A stretch of DNA of 64,000 bases from Streptomyces sp. NBC_00457 (GTDB lineage: Bacteria; Actinomycetota; Actinomycetes; Streptomycetales; Streptomycetaceae): NCBI RefSeq assembly GCF_036014015.1, contig NZ_CP107905.1:9052001-9116000 (forward strand). The letters are read 5' to 3'. Shown in pieces: positions 50,136 through 59,412 of this stretch (its first letter is position 1; every line of letters starts with the position of its first letter). The notes under the pieces are model-generated. The model saw only the letters and a list, made by a program, of their open reading frames with translations. It did no database searches and was not told the DNA's origin. Made by a program: the position numbers and the translations under genes.

Positions 50136-50813
50136 ATGCATCTTGACCACTCTCACGAGGGCGTTTCCGCCATCAGCGCCGACGCCCGCCGTCCCGACGG
50201 CTCCCGTCGTGCCCTTCGTATCGGGCTCGGTGGGCCCGTCGGTTCCGGGAAGACCGCCACCGTTGCCGCGCTGTGTCGTGCCCTGCGTGACGAACTGTCC
50301 CTTGCCGTGGTCACCAACGACATCTACACGCGCGAGGACGCCGAGTTCCTGCTCAAGGAGGCCGTGTTGCCGCCGGAGCGGATCACCGCTGTGGAGACGG
50401 GGGCCTGTCCGCACACGGCGATTCGGGACGACATCTCGGCGAATCTGGAAGCCGTGGAGGATCTGGAGGACGAGGTCGGGCCGCTCGATCTGATCCTCGT
50501 CGAATCCGGCGGTGACAACCTCACCGCCACCTTCTCCAAAGGGCTCGTCGACGCGCAGATCTTCGTGATCGATGTCGCCGGAGGGGACGACATTCCACGG
50601 AAGGGCGGACCCGGCGTCACCACCGCCGATCTGCTGGTCGTGAACAAGACCGACCTCGCCCCGTACGTCGGCTCCGACCTGGCGCGGATGGCGGCCGATG
50701 CCAAGGCGCAGCGGGCCGAACTGCCGGTCGTGTTCCAGTCGTTGAGGAGCGAGGCCGGGGTGGCGGACGTCGCCGGGTGGGTGCGGGCGCAGCTCGCTTC
50801 GTGGCGGGCGTGA
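50136..50813 (+). CDS. ureG: Urease accessory GTPase UreG
   Basis: This 225-residue SIMIBI-class GTPase drives nickel delivery to urease. The P-loop [12 protein letters not shown], the CPH nickel motif in [19 protein letters not shown], and [13 protein letters not shown] are present. The ATG at 50136 has GGAG eight bases upstream and starts with a short His-rich sequence (MHLDHSHEG) that may hold nickel, since ureE is absent from the cluster. The stop overlaps the ureD start. Confidence 0.96.
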   Translation: MHLDHSHEGVSAISADARRPDGSRRALRIGLGGPVGSGKTATVAALCRALRDELSLAVVTNDIYTREDAEFLLKEAVLPPERITAVETGACPHTAIRDDISANLEAVEDLEDEVGPLDLILVESGGDNLTATFSKGLVDAQIFVIDVAGGDDIPRKGGPGVTTADLLVVNKTDLAPYVGSDLARMAADAKAQRAELPVVFQSLRSEAGVADVAGWVRAQLASWRA

Positions 50814-51592
50814 CCGTGACCGGTGTGCGGGCGACCGCGAGGATCGGCGCCCGGGAGGACGGACGCGGCGGTACGGCTCTGCCGCTGCTGGAGGGAGAGG
50901 GGCCGATCGCCCTGCGGCGTACGCGGGGGAGTGGCTCTCAGGCGCATGTCATGCTCGTCGGCGCGATGAGCGGGCCGCTCGGCGGGGACCACTTCACGGT
51001 GGTCGCGGACGTGGCAGCAGGAGCCCGGCTGCGGGTCGGGTCGGCCGCGGCGACCATCGCGCTGCCCGGGCAGGCGAAGGGCGAGGCGCGCTACGACGTG
51101 CGGCTCTCCGTCGCCGACGGAGGTGAACTGCGCTGGCTGCCCGAGCAGTTGATCTCGGCTGGCGGCAGCGAACTGTACGTCGGCACACAGGTCGACCTCG
51201 GTGCGGGCGCCCGGCTCGTGCTGCGCGAGGAACAGGTGCTCGGCCGCGTCGGTGAGGAACCCGGCAGGCTCACCAGTCGTCTCACTGTGCGGATCGCGGG
51301 GCGGACCGTCCTCGACCAGGAGCTGGCGTGCGGGCCCGGGGCGCCGGGAGGCTGGGACGGGCCCGCCGTCCTCGGTGGGTATCGGGCCGTGGGGCAACTG
51401 GTCGTCGTACGACCGGAGTTCGCGACCGAGCCCGCGGTGGCCCGGGTCATCGGGGAGACGGCTGCCGTGACGCCGCTCGCCGGGCCCGCCGCGCTGGTCA
51501 CGGCCGTCGCGCCGGACGCGCTGCGGCTGCGCCGGGTGCTGGACGAGGCGCTGACGGTTCTGGGAGAGGGTTCCGGCCAGCGAACGGCGTAA
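50810..51592 (+). CDS. ureD: Urease accessory protein UreD
   Basis: This 260-residue protein scaffolds the UreDFG complex on apo-urease. Family marks are [24 protein letters not shown] and [21 protein letters not shown]. The GTG at 50810 overlaps the ureG stop (GTGA), which suggests coupling; GTGs at 50801 and 50816 are alternatives. ureE and a nickel or urea transporter are absent, so nickel handling relies on UreG's His-rich start or genes elsewhere. Confidence 0.9.
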   Translation: MTVTGVRATARIGAREDGRGGTALPLLEGEGPIALRRTRGSGSQAHVMLVGAMSGPLGGDHFTVVADVAAGARLRVGSAAATIALPGQAKGEARYDVRLSVADGGELRWLPEQLISAGGSELYVGTQVDLGAGARLVLREEQVLGRVGEEPGRLTSRLTVRIAGRTVLDQELACGPGAPGGWDGPAVLGGYRAVGQLVVVRPEFATEPAVARVIGETAAVTPLAGPAALVTAVAPDALRLRRVLDEALTVLGEGSGQRTA

Positions 51593-51659
51593 TCCGGTTA
51601 TCGGATTGGCAAAGAACGGTCGTCAACCCTGTTCTCAGGGATCACACAGCCGAGAGGAT

Positions 51660-51688
51660 CCCCGTACTCATCACAACGACGTACGGGG
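51660..51688 (+). promoter_or_regulatory. Hairpin able to mask the ribosome site of the peptidase gene
   Basis: CCCCGTAC (51660-51667) pairs with GTACGGGG (51681-51688), which includes the first bases of the Shine-Dalgarno GGGGAGG (51685-51691) before the TTG start at 51698. Translation control by this hairpin is an inference. Confidence 0.45.
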
Positions 51689-51697
51689 AGGTCCCAC

Positions 51698-53293
51698 TTG
51701 AGGGACATGCGACCAAAAGGCCGGGTTGCGGCGCTCGGTTCGGCCGGAGTGCTCGTCACGGCGACCCTGATAGCGGGTGCTGTCGCGGCGCCCACCGCCG
51801 GCGCGACCAGCCGGCACGGTCAGGACCGCGAGGCCCGTGGCGTGTCGCTGGCCGCAGCCCGTGCCGCGAAGGCCGGGATCGACTGGCAGGACTGCCCCGC
51901 CGACTGGGGACTCGAGAAGCCCATCCAGTGCGGCTGGGTCACCGTCCCGCTCGACTACGCCAAGCCCCACGGCAAGCAGATCAAGCTCGCCGTCGACCGC
52001 ATCGGCAACACGGGCACCAAGGCGGAGCGCCAGGGTGCCCTCATCTACAACCCCGGCGGCCCCGGCGGTTCGGGCCTGCGCTTCCCGCGCCGGGTCACCA
52101 CCAAGGCGCCGCTCTGGGTGAACACGGCGAAGGCGTACGACTTCGTGGGCTTCGACCCGCGCGGTGTCGGCCACTCGGCGCCCATCTCCTGCGCCGATCC
52201 ACAGGAGTTCGTGAAGGCGCCCAAGCTGGACCCGGTGCCGGACTCCGAGGCCGACAAGCGCGCCCAACGCAAGCTCGCCGCCGAGTACGCGGCCGGCTGC
52301 AAGGAGCGCAGCGGCGAGATGCTGCCGCACATGACGACGCCGAACACCGCACGTGACCTGGACGTCATCCGGGCCGCCCTCGGCGAGAAGAAGCTCAACT
52401 TCCTCGGCGTCTCCTACGGCACGTACATCGCCGCCGTCTACGGCACGATGTTCCCGACGCATGTGCGCCGCATGGTCGCCGACAGCGTCGTCAACCCGTC
52501 GCGCGAGAAGATCTGGTACGAGGCCAACCTCGACCAGGACGTCGCCTTCGAGATGCGCTGGAAGGACTGGCAGGACTGGGTCGCCAAGAACGACGCGACC
52601 TATCACCTGGGCGACACTCGGGCCGAAGTCCAGGCCCAGTGGCTGAAGTTGAGGGCCGCGGCCAAGAAGAACCCGATCGGCGGGCTCGTCGGTCCTGCCG
52701 AGCTCGTCGGTTTCTTCCAGAGCGCTCCGTACTACGACTCCGCGTGGGCGCCCACCGCCCAGGTGTGGAGCAAGTACGTCGCGGGTGACACCCAGGCGCT
52801 CGTCGACGCCGCCGCTCCCGACCTGTCGGACACCGCGGGCAACGCCGCCTCGGAGAACGGCAACGCCGTCTACACCGCCGTCGAGTGCACCGACGCCAAG
52901 TGGCCCACCAGCTGGAAGAAGTGGGACCGCGACAACACCGAGCTGCACAAGAAGTACCCGTTCATGACGTGGGCCAACGCCTGGCTGAACCTGCCGTGCG
53001 CCACCTGGCCGGTCAAGCAGCAGACCCCGGTGAACGTGAAGACCGGCAAGGGTCTGCCGGGCGTGCTGATCGTGCAGTCCACGCGTGACGCGGCCACCCC
53101 GTACGCGGGAGCCGTCGAACTGCACAAGCGTTTCAAGGGCTCCCGCCTGATCACCGAGAAGAACGCGGGCTCCCACGGCGTGACCAGCCTGGTCAACCCG
53201 TGCATCAACGAGCGGGTGGACACCTACCTGCTGACCGGCAAGCTGGACGGCGCCGACGTGACCTGCGCACCGCACGCCACGCCCAAGCCGTAA
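51698..53293 (+). CDS. Secreted alpha/beta hydrolase, tripeptidyl-aminopeptidase-like
   Basis: This 531-residue protein has an N-terminal signal (AALGSAGVLVTATLIAGAVA, cleavage near APTAGA) and the S33/TAP family layout. The oxyanion segment is YNPGGPGGSG, the nucleophile Ser239 lies in FLGVSYGTYIAAVYG, and a TAP-like C-terminal domain holds VQSTRDAATPYAGA (Asp) and NAGSHGVT (His). Such enzymes release N-terminal tripeptides outside the cell. The TTG at 51698 has GGGGAGG seven bases upstream; an ATG at 51707 has its purine run too close. It follows the urease genes. Confidence 0.93.
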   Translation: MRDMRPKGRVAALGSAGVLVTATLIAGAVAAPTAGATSRHGQDREARGVSLAAARAAKAGIDWQDCPADWGLEKPIQCGWVTVPLDYAKPHGKQIKLAVDRIGNTGTKAERQGALIYNPGGPGGSGLRFPRRVTTKAPLWVNTAKAYDFVGFDPRGVGHSAPISCADPQEFVKAPKLDPVPDSEADKRAQRKLAAEYAAGCKERSGEMLPHMTTPNTARDLDVIRAALGEKKLNFLGVSYGTYIAAVYGTMFPTHVRRMVADSVVNPSREKIWYEANLDQDVAFEMRWKDWQDWVAKNDATYHLGDTRAEVQAQWLKLRAAAKKNPIGGLVGPAELVGFFQSAPYYDSAWAPTAQVWSKYVAGDTQALVDAAAPDLSDTAGNAASENGNAVYTAVECTDAKWPTSWKKWDRDNTELHKKYPFMTWANAWLNLPCATWPVKQQTPVNVKTGKGLPGVLIVQSTRDAATPYAGAVELHKRFKGSRLITEKNAGSHGVTSLVNPCINERVDTYLLTGKLDGADVTCAPHATPKP

Positions 53294-53309
53294 AGAGTCG
53301 TACGACATG

Positions 53310-53339
53310 AGGGGCGGCCGGGAGTCACCGGCCGCCCCT
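53310..53339. terminator. Bidirectional terminator
   Basis: AGGGGCGGCCGG (53310-53321) and CCGGCCGCCCCT (53328-53339) form a perfect 12-bp stem with a 6-base loop between convergent genes. Confidence 0.85.
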
Positions 53340-53342
53340 TGC

Positions 53343-54368
53343 TCACGCCTCCAGCCAGGCGTCCTCCGCCGCGTAGTCGAAGAGGTCGCCGTACGTCTGG
53401 AACATCTTCGGGTACGCCTCCCGCCAGTCCCGTCCGGCCAGTCGGCGCTCGATCCAGGCGACCGTGTCGGGGAGCGTCTCCGCGTACCGCACCACCGGGC
53501 GGTAGCCCAGCTCGCGTTCGGCGGCGGACATGGCGCAGACCACGGGCGCCGGAACCGACCACGGAGTGTCGCCCACGGTCGGCGCCGGAGGCGGCCCGTC
53601 CACGAGCACGCTCTCCGTCTCGACGCCCATGACCGCGTCGATCGCCCCGGCGATCTCCGCCACCGTCGGTGCGTCGGGATCGACGGCGTTGAGGACGCGC
53701 GAGCCGGGCCGCGCGGCGGCCAGCCGGATCAGCTCCGCGATGGTGTGCACGCTCGCCGGATGGAAGCGGCTCCCGCCGCCGAAGGGGAGGATCCGCCGGG
53801 TCCGGCCGTCCAGGTTGCGCTTGACGAAGTACAGCTCGCGCGGGGTCTGGCAGTGCGGGCCGTGGATCGCGCCCGCGCGCAGCAGCGTCGTCGGCAACCG
53901 GTCGCCGGCGGCGAGGAGTTCACGCTCCAGCGCGGCCTTGCGGGTGCTGTACGAGGCGTCGCCCGGCCGGACCGTGCGCTGGTCCTCCGTGAGCGGCACC
54001 GGATATGCGGGAAAGCCGTCCGGCTCGCCCTGAGTGTCGAAGTTCCGGCCCTTGTCGTCCTCGTACAACGACACGCTGGAGATCACCACGGCCGAGCCGA
54101 CGCGACCGGCGAGCGAGGTCAACTGCCGTGCGTGCTCGGTCCCGTAAGCGACCATGTCCACCAGCACGTCACAGCCGTCGCCCACCACGGCGGCCAGGGC
54201 CGCGTCGTCCGCCCGGTCGACGCGCGCGACGCGCACCGCCTCGGGCCAGCCCTCGTCCCGCCCGCCGCCCCGCGAGACGGCGGTCACCTCCCAGCCGTCC
54301 CGGGCCAGCGCGTCCACCGCCGGCCGTCCGATCTGTCCTGTCGCTCCGAGCACCACAGCACGTCTCAT
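53343..54368 (-). CDS. NAD(P)-dependent epimerase/reductase-like protein
   Basis: This 341-residue extended-SDR-like protein has the Rossmann motif VVLGATGQIGRPAVDAL at its start (GATGxIG) and the middle segment YSTRKAALERELLA in the active-site YxxxK position (Tyr-Ser-Thr-Arg-Lys). The C-terminal domain would bind the substrate, which is unknown. The ATG at 54368 begins the Rossmann strand directly; the upstream extension is antisense noise. Confidence 0.83.
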   Translation of the reverse strand: MRRAVVLGATGQIGRPAVDALARDGWEVTAVSRGGGRDEGWPEAVRVARVDRADDAALAAVVGDGCDVLVDMVAYGTEHARQLTSLAGRVGSAVVISSVSLYEDDKGRNFDTQGEPDGFPAYPVPLTEDQRTVRPGDASYSTRKAALERELLAAGDRLPTTLLRAGAIHGPHCQTPRELYFVKRNLDGRTRRILPFGGGSRFHPASVHTIAELIRLAAARPGSRVLNAVDPDAPTVAEIAGAIDAVMGVETESVLVDGPPPAPTVGDTPWSVPAPVVCAMSAAERELGYRPVVRYAETLPDTVAWIERRLAGRDWREAYPKMFQTYGDLFDYAAEDAWLEA

Positions 54369-54426
54369 ACGGCGACCGTACGGGCGACGGGATCCGCTTC
54401 GGAAACGCTTTTGCCGACAGCAGAGT

Positions 54427-55152
54427 TCAGCCGAGCGGCAGCCGCGGGAACCGGCGCTCCTTGGCCGCGCTCGCCGCGGCCTGCTCGGCCTTGACGACGG
54501 CCGCGTACTGGTCGACGTACTCCTGCTCGGAGAGCGAGAGGATCGCGTACATGATCTCGTCGGTGATGGCGCGCAGGATCGCCTTCTCGTTCTCCATTCC
54601 GGCATAGCGGGAGAAGTCGAGGGGCTTGCCGAAGCGGATGACCACAGGGTGGATCTTCGGGATCTTGCGGCCCGGCGGCTGGGCCTCGAAGGTGCCGATC
54701 ATCGCGCAGGGAATGACGGGGACCTGGGCCTTGAGGGCCATCACCGCGACGCCGACCTTGCCCTTGTAGAGGCGGCCGTCGTGCGAGCGGGTGCCCTCCG
54801 GGTAGATGCCGAGCAGCTCGTCCTTGCGCAGAACGCCGAGGCCCTCGCGGATCGCGGCCTGGCCGGCCTCCTTGCCGGAGCGGTCGACCGGGATCTGCCC
54901 GGCACTGCGGAAGAACGTCGCGATCAGCCGGCCCTTGAGACCGGGGCCGGTGAAGTACTCGGCCTTCGCCAGGAAGGTGATGCGCCGCTTGAGGATCGCG
55001 GGCATCAGGAAGTGGTCCGAGAAGGAGAGATGGTTGCCGGCGACGATGGCGGCGCCGGTCGCGGGAATGTGCTCGAGTCCCTCGATCCGGGGGCGGAAGA
55101 CCAGTCTCAGCAACGGACCCAGCAACACGTACTTGAGCACGTAGTAGAACAA
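54427..55152 (-). CDS. 1-acyl-sn-glycerol-3-phosphate acyltransferase-like protein
   Basis: This 241-residue PlsC-family enzyme has the catalytic HxxxxD in NHLSFSD and the substrate-binding EGTRS motif, plus VPVIPCAMIGTFE. It would acylate lysophospholipids at the inner membrane face. A hydrophobic N-terminal stretch (YYVLKYVLLGPLLRLVF) anchors it. The TTG at 55150-55152 is chosen because GAGGAG lies seven bases upstream; the TTG at 55185 and GTG at 55167 lack this. The gene is divergent from an ArsR-like regulator. Confidence 0.88.
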   Translation of the reverse strand: MFYYVLKYVLLGPLLRLVFRPRIEGLEHIPATGAAIVAGNHLSFSDHFLMPAILKRRITFLAKAEYFTGPGLKGRLIATFFRSAGQIPVDRSGKEAGQAAIREGLGVLRKDELLGIYPEGTRSHDGRLYKGKVGVAVMALKAQVPVIPCAMIGTFEAQPPGRKIPKIHPVVIRFGKPLDFSRYAGMENEKAILRAITDEIMYAILSLSEQEYVDQYAAVVKAEQAAASAAKERRFPRLPLG

Positions 55153-55232
55153 GGGGTGGCTCCTCACTCCGGTGGTTCGGCTCAACCGCCGTGTTCTAGC
55201 AGGTCAACCGGCACGTCGTGGGCTGTCAGTGT

Positions 55233-55269
55233 AGGGGCAGGCGGCACCGGCGGGAACCGTCCTGCCCCT
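55233..55269. promoter_or_regulatory. Inverted repeat upstream of ArsR-like gene
   Basis: AGGGGCAGG (55233-55241) pairs with CCTGCCCCT (55261-55269). It lies between divergent genes about 70 bp before the ArsR-like start. It may be an operator or a leader hairpin. Confidence 0.4.
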
Positions 55270-55338
55270 TCTGCGGCTCTGGAACAACTATGGGCGTACA
55301 CCACCCGGGGACGATGCCCGTGAGCCGAAGAGGATGTA

Positions 55339-56319
55339 ATGCTCCGCATTCATTTCACCCCCCATGACCTGCAGAATATTCGAATTCTCCGCAGACCGGA
55401 TCCGCTGTGGGAGCTGATCTGCAGTGTGTGTCGCCTGAAAACCGGCCAGGGGCCGCTGGAATTCGGCCATTGGCGTCGCTCCGTGCACGCCAGAATGGAA
55501 GGGGACCGGATTCTGGGTGCGGCACTGCAGCCATTACGGACACTGGTCCCCAGCGTCGGATACATTCCCGATTTCCTCACACCCCCGGCCGCCGGAGGGG
55601 AGCTGTCCGACGCGCTCGACCTGGTGCGTGGCACCCCGCGTGGGCGGATCGTAGGTGAGCTGACCCGGCTCGGCGAGCGCCGGGCCCTGCCGGGCTGGAC
55701 CGTGACGCTGGGCAGGCCGGGGGACGAGGGGCTGGCCGCGCTGACCCGTGCGCTGGAGGCGTACTTCGGCGCCGTGCTGCGGCCGCACTGGCCCCACATC
55801 CGAGCGGTCGTCGGCAATGACATCGACCTACGCACCCGCACCCTTCTGGACGGGGGCACCCAGGCGCTGCTCAACGGCCTGTATCCGCTGGCCCGTTGGA
55901 ACCCTCCCGTCCTGGAGGTCGACTACCCCGTACGGCGCGACCTCCTCCTCGAAGGCCGCGGTCTGCTCCTCGTCCCGTCCTTCTTCTGCTGGCGCCGGCC
56001 CACCGCCCTGGCCGATCCCGCGCTGCCTCCGGTGCTCGTCTACCCCGTGGCGAAAGCCCCGTTGGACATCACCCGGGCCACGGGGGAGGGCGTCGTACGC
56101 CTGCTCGGCCGCACGCGGGCCGCCATCCTGGCCGATGTCGCCCGGCGGGACGGCCGTACCAGCTCCGAGGTCGCCGAAGCGGTCGGAATCGCGCCGGCCA
56201 GCGTGAGTTACCAGATCGGCGTCCTGCGGGCCGGCGGGCTGGTGGACAGTCAACGCGCCGGTAAATACGTCCTCCACGCGGCCACCGCATTGGGCTTACG
56301 GTTACTCGACGCGCGGTGA
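55339..56319 (+). CDS. ArsR-like regulator with three TTA codons
   Basis: This 326-residue protein has a C-terminal winged helix (TRAAILADVARRDGRTSSEVAEAVGIAPASVSYQIGVLRAGGLV, residues about 258-302) after a large N-terminal domain of the DUF5937-like kind seen in Streptomyces regulators. It has three TTA codons (55534, 56296 and 56302), a very high number for one gene, and its first and last codons are less G+C-rich than neighbours, which suggests transfer and strict bldA control. The ATG has AGAGGA five bases upstream. It precedes a secreted cutinase-like gene. Confidence 0.85.
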   Translation: MLRIHFTPHDLQNIRILRRPDPLWELICSVCRLKTGQGPLEFGHWRRSVHARMEGDRILGAALQPLRTLVPSVGYIPDFLTPPAAGGELSDALDLVRGTPRGRIVGELTRLGERRALPGWTVTLGRPGDEGLAALTRALEAYFGAVLRPHWPHIRAVVGNDIDLRTRTLLDGGTQALLNGLYPLARWNPPVLEVDYPVRRDLLLEGRGLLLVPSFFCWRRPTALADPALPPVLVYPVAKAPLDITRATGEGVVRLLGRTRAAILADVARRDGRTSSEVAEAVGIAPASVSYQIGVLRAGGLVDSQRAGKYVLHAATALGLRLLDAR

Positions 56320-56451
56320 CGCGGCGGTGCGACATTTCGAACCACATTGAAGTGTTTGAGCTTCGCTTCCGCCGATGCGAATGTGACGGCTGTCCTTGCG
56401 ATGACTGTTTGAGGCCTGTGCCTTGTGCCGGGCCGAACCAGGGGGAAACGC

Positions 56452-58089
56452 ATGAGATATGCCGCAGGACCAGGAAGAAATCACACACCACGCCGCCGGG
56501 CGATATGGGCGGCCGTCCTCGCACTGCTGGCCGGAGTGTTCTCGACGGCTCAACTCGCCGGGGCCGACAGCGCGTCCGCGCTGCCGCCGCCGCCCCAGCC
56601 GGCGATGAACTGCGACAAGCCGTGGGTGATCATCAATGCCTACGGCACGGCCGAGTATGTGACACCGGGCGTGACCACGCCTTACGGATCCATCGGAGTC
56701 AACGACACCTACGTCAGGGCGGTGAACGCGGCCCTCAACGACCAGGGAGTGCCGGACAGCGACATCACCGCGCGCAATCTGCCCTATCCCGCGTCGGCGA
56801 TCGACTGGGACCTGCCGTGGCCTCCCTTCCTGGGCGACAACCCGGGGCCCGACGACTACTGGGAGTCGATGTGGAAGGGCCGCGACGAACTGGTCCGTGA
56901 GATCGAGTTCTACTCCGACTGCCCGAGCCGCCCGACGCTGGTGCTGATCGGATATTCGCAGGGTGGTCAGGTGATCAAGAACGCCCTCGCCGACTCGGCC
57001 GTCGCCGGGGACCAGCGCCGTTCCGACTCGGTGGGCGCCGCCATCACCATCGGGGACGCGTCCCGCCACAACGGCCAGGCCGGGATGGCGCAGAACAGGC
57101 AGATGCTGACCCTCAACCGTGACTACCAGGAGACCACCACCACCATCGATCGCGGCGGACTGATGCAGCGGGTGTCGGTGCCGTCGGTGTTCGCCGGGTT
57201 CATCGGTGACGGACGGTACTTCGACGTCTGCCGCACCGACGACCTCGTGTGCAACAAGCCGGGACGCCCCGGCACGGGCAACTGGCTGGCCGAGTTCGGC
57301 CTGAGCATCGACGACGGTACGACCAACCCGCCGCACATCGCCTACCGGGACAACGCCCGCCCCAACGGGAACCCCAGGATCGTGTGGCAGAACCAGCAAG
57401 GCGCACGCGTCGCGGCCGATGTCGCCGAACGTGCCGTGGCCGCCGCGGTGGCCCAGCGCAACATCGTCCACCCGCCGCCGGAGCCGGAAGTGCCGCCCGG
57501 CACCACCCCGGTCGAGATGTGGGCGACCGATGTCAACGTGCGCACGGCCCCGACGACCGACGCCGCGATCACCCACCGGTTCCCCGGTCCCACCACCGTC
57601 TACGTCCAGTGCCAGAAGCATGCCGAGTCGGTGACGGACGGCGGTGTCACCAACGACGTCTGGTCGTATCTGCCCGTCCAGCACGGCTGGATCAGCAACG
57701 TCTATCTGCGGGGACCCGCGTGGCTTCCGGGTGTGCCGGAGTGCGCGGGCTCCACCCCGCCGCCCGAGCAGGGGCTCTACCACTGCGACATCGGCGGTGA
57801 TCCCGAGAACTGGTGCGCCCGGGTGACCGGCATCGACCCGGGATCGTTCCTCGGCATGTACAACGAGCCGAACTACGATCACGGGCGGAGCTCGTCCTAT
57901 CAGGGCCACAACGGTGACGAGTTGATCGTGCACTGCTGGACGACGGGCGCGGTCGACGCCGACGGGACCGGCAACCGCTACTGGTTCTTCGCCGACACCG
58001 GCGGAGCCCTGCCGGGCGGTTACGTCAACGACCACTACCTGACGACGGGCAGGTTCGCGGACTGGAGCCAGGTCATCCCGCCCTGCTGA
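56452..58089 (+). CDS. Secreted cutinase-fold protein with SH3-like C-terminal domains
   Basis: This 545-residue exported protein has a signal peptide (RAIWAAVLALLAGVFSTAQLAG) and a cutinase-like alpha/beta domain (residues about 40-320), with nucleophile Ser169 in LIGYSQGGQVIKN, the acid in FDVCRTDDLVC and His in PPHIAYRD. This is followed by two SH3b-like segments (about 355-430: WATDVNVRTAPTTDAAI; and about 440-545, ending WSQVIPPC). Cys pairs suggest disulfides. It would hydrolyse an ester or lipid and bind a surface. The ATG at 56452 follows a 132-bp A+T-richer gap. It may depend on the TTA regulator upstream. Confidence 0.82.
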   Translation: MRYAAGPGRNHTPRRRAIWAAVLALLAGVFSTAQLAGADSASALPPPPQPAMNCDKPWVIINAYGTAEYVTPGVTTPYGSIGVNDTYVRAVNAALNDQGVPDSDITARNLPYPASAIDWDLPWPPFLGDNPGPDDYWESMWKGRDELVREIEFYSDCPSRPTLVLIGYSQGGQVIKNALADSAVAGDQRRSDSVGAAITIGDASRHNGQAGMAQNRQMLTLNRDYQETTTTIDRGGLMQRVSVPSVFAGFIGDGRYFDVCRTDDLVCNKPGRPGTGNWLAEFGLSIDDGTTNPPHIAYRDNARPNGNPRIVWQNQQGARVAADVAERAVAAAVAQRNIVHPPPEPEVPPGTTPVEMWATDVNVRTAPTTDAAITHRFPGPTTVYVQCQKHAESVTDGGVTNDVWSYLPVQHGWISNVYLRGPAWLPGVPECAGSTPPPEQGLYHCDIGGDPENWCARVTGIDPGSFLGMYNEPNYDHGRSSSYQGHNGDELIVHCWTTGAVDADGTGNRYWFFADTGGALPGGYVNDHYLTTGRFADWSQVIPPC

Positions 58090-58099
58090 ATCCGGAGTT

Positions 58100-58141
58100 G
58101 ATCGTCGTACGGCTCTGCGCCATCACAGCCGTACGACGATC
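58100..58141. terminator. Bidirectional terminator
   Basis: GATCGTCGTACGGCT (58100-58114) pairs with AGCCGTACGACGATC (58127-58141), a perfect 15-bp stem with a 12-base loop. It overlaps the last codons of the convergent phosphatase gene. Confidence 0.8.
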
Positions 58142-59352
58142 AGCGCCGTGTCGTCGGTGGCACCTCCCGGCGGCAGCAGCTCCAGCAGGACGGCGTCGGC
58201 GAGGGTCTCGGGGTCGGCCCCCAGATGGCGGCTGAGTGAGTCGGCGAGGCGGGACAGGCCGGTGTCGATGTCCTCTCGGCGGCGTTCGATCAGGCCGTCC
58301 GTGTACAGCACGAGCGTCGCGCCCTCGGTGAAGGTGATGCGGGCCTCCGGTCGGGGGATCGGGCTCGGGCGGGCGTCCAGCGGGGGATCGGTGGCCCGGT
58401 CGAGGAACTCCACCCGGCCGTCGGGGTGCAGCAGCGCGGGCGGGGGGTGCCCGGCGCTGCTGTAGGTGATGGTGTGGGCGTCGAAGTCGATGAACGTGGT
58501 GACCGCGGTGGCCGATTCGGCGCCGTTGACCACATGGGCGTAGCGGCCCAGGACGTCCAGGGCCTGCGCGGGTCCGTCGGCGACGCGCGAGGTGGCGGTG
58601 AGCGCGCTGCGCAGCTGGCCCATGACACCGGCGGCCTCCAGGCCGTGGCCGACCACGTCGCCGACGGAGACGCCGATGCGGTTGCCGCCCACCAGGTCGA
58701 CCAGGTCGTACCAGTCCCCGCACACGTTCAATGCGCCGACGGCCGGCCGGTAGCGGACAGCGGCGCGCTGGTCGCCGACCTGGCGGCGGGCGGGGAGCAT
58801 CGCCTCCTGGAGGGCGAGTGCGACCTCGCGCTCGCGGGCGTGGGCCTGGCGCAACCGGTCGTTGAGTTCCTGGAGTTCACGGCCGCGCGTGTACAGCTCG
58901 GCCTCCAGCACCCGGGCGCGGCCCCCCGTGGGACCGCCGCGGGCCCGGATGAGTTCGGTGACCTCCTCGACCCGGTGCACCACCAGCACGACTTTGCCGT
59001 CCGGTCCGAACACCGGCGCGTTCACCGGGCTCCAGTAGCGCTCCTCCCACTGCCCGGGGCGCTCGGGGGATTCGACGTCGTAGCGCTGCAGTGCCATGGT
59101 GTCGCGCTCGCCCGTGGCCACCACCCGGCGCATGGAGGTCTGCACATTGTGCATGCCCTTGGACGTCGGATTGTCGGGGTTCTCCGGGAAGACGTCGAAG
59201 ATGTAGCGCCCCACCACCTGCTCGCGCGTGCGCCCGGAGATGCGCAGGAAGTCCTCGTTGACGTCCGCGTACACCAGCTCGGGGGTGAGCAGCGCGACCA
59301 TTCCGGGCAGGCCCTTGAAGACCGCCTCGTAGTCGATCGACGCGTCCTTCAT
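58123..59352 (-). CDS. PAS domain-SpoIIE type PP2C phosphatase
   Basis: This 409-residue protein has an N-terminal PAS domain (YEAVFKGLPGMVALLTPELVYADVNEDFLRISG), a coiled-coil linker and a SpoIIE/RsbU-type PP2C domain (GDWYDLVDL, VGDVVGHGLEAAGVMGQLR, SSAGHPPPALL, YTDGLIERR, DDTALIVVRL). All metal aspartates are present. Such phosphatases reactivate anti-anti-sigma factors in Streptomyces. It lies next to a second, larger SpoIIE protein in the same direction, with 60 bp between them. Confidence 0.91.
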   Translation of the reverse strand: MKDASIDYEAVFKGLPGMVALLTPELVYADVNEDFLRISGRTREQVVGRYIFDVFPENPDNPTSKGMHNVQTSMRRVVATGERDTMALQRYDVESPERPGQWEERYWSPVNAPVFGPDGKVVLVVHRVEEVTELIRARGGPTGGRARVLEAELYTRGRELQELNDRLRQAHAREREVALALQEAMLPARRQVGDQRAAVRYRPAVGALNVCGDWYDLVDLVGGNRIGVSVGDVVGHGLEAAGVMGQLRSALTATSRVADGPAQALDVLGRYAHVVNGAESATAVTTFIDFDAHTITYSSAGHPPPALLHPDGRVEFLDRATDPPLDARPSPIPRPEARITFTEGATLVLYTDGLIERRREDIDTGLSRLADSLSRHLGADPETLADAVLLELLPPGGATDDTALIVVRL

Positions 59353-59412
59353 GGCTGCCGCCTCACCGCCGGTTCACCCCAGTTTCGCACGATATAAACC
59401 GGGGTTCGTGGC

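Noticed and set aside
59353..59412. Sigma-B-type promoter before the PAS-SpoIIE gene
   Set aside because: GGTTTA with GGGGTGA resembles GNNTN-N14-16-GGGTAY only in part, which is too weak to claim.
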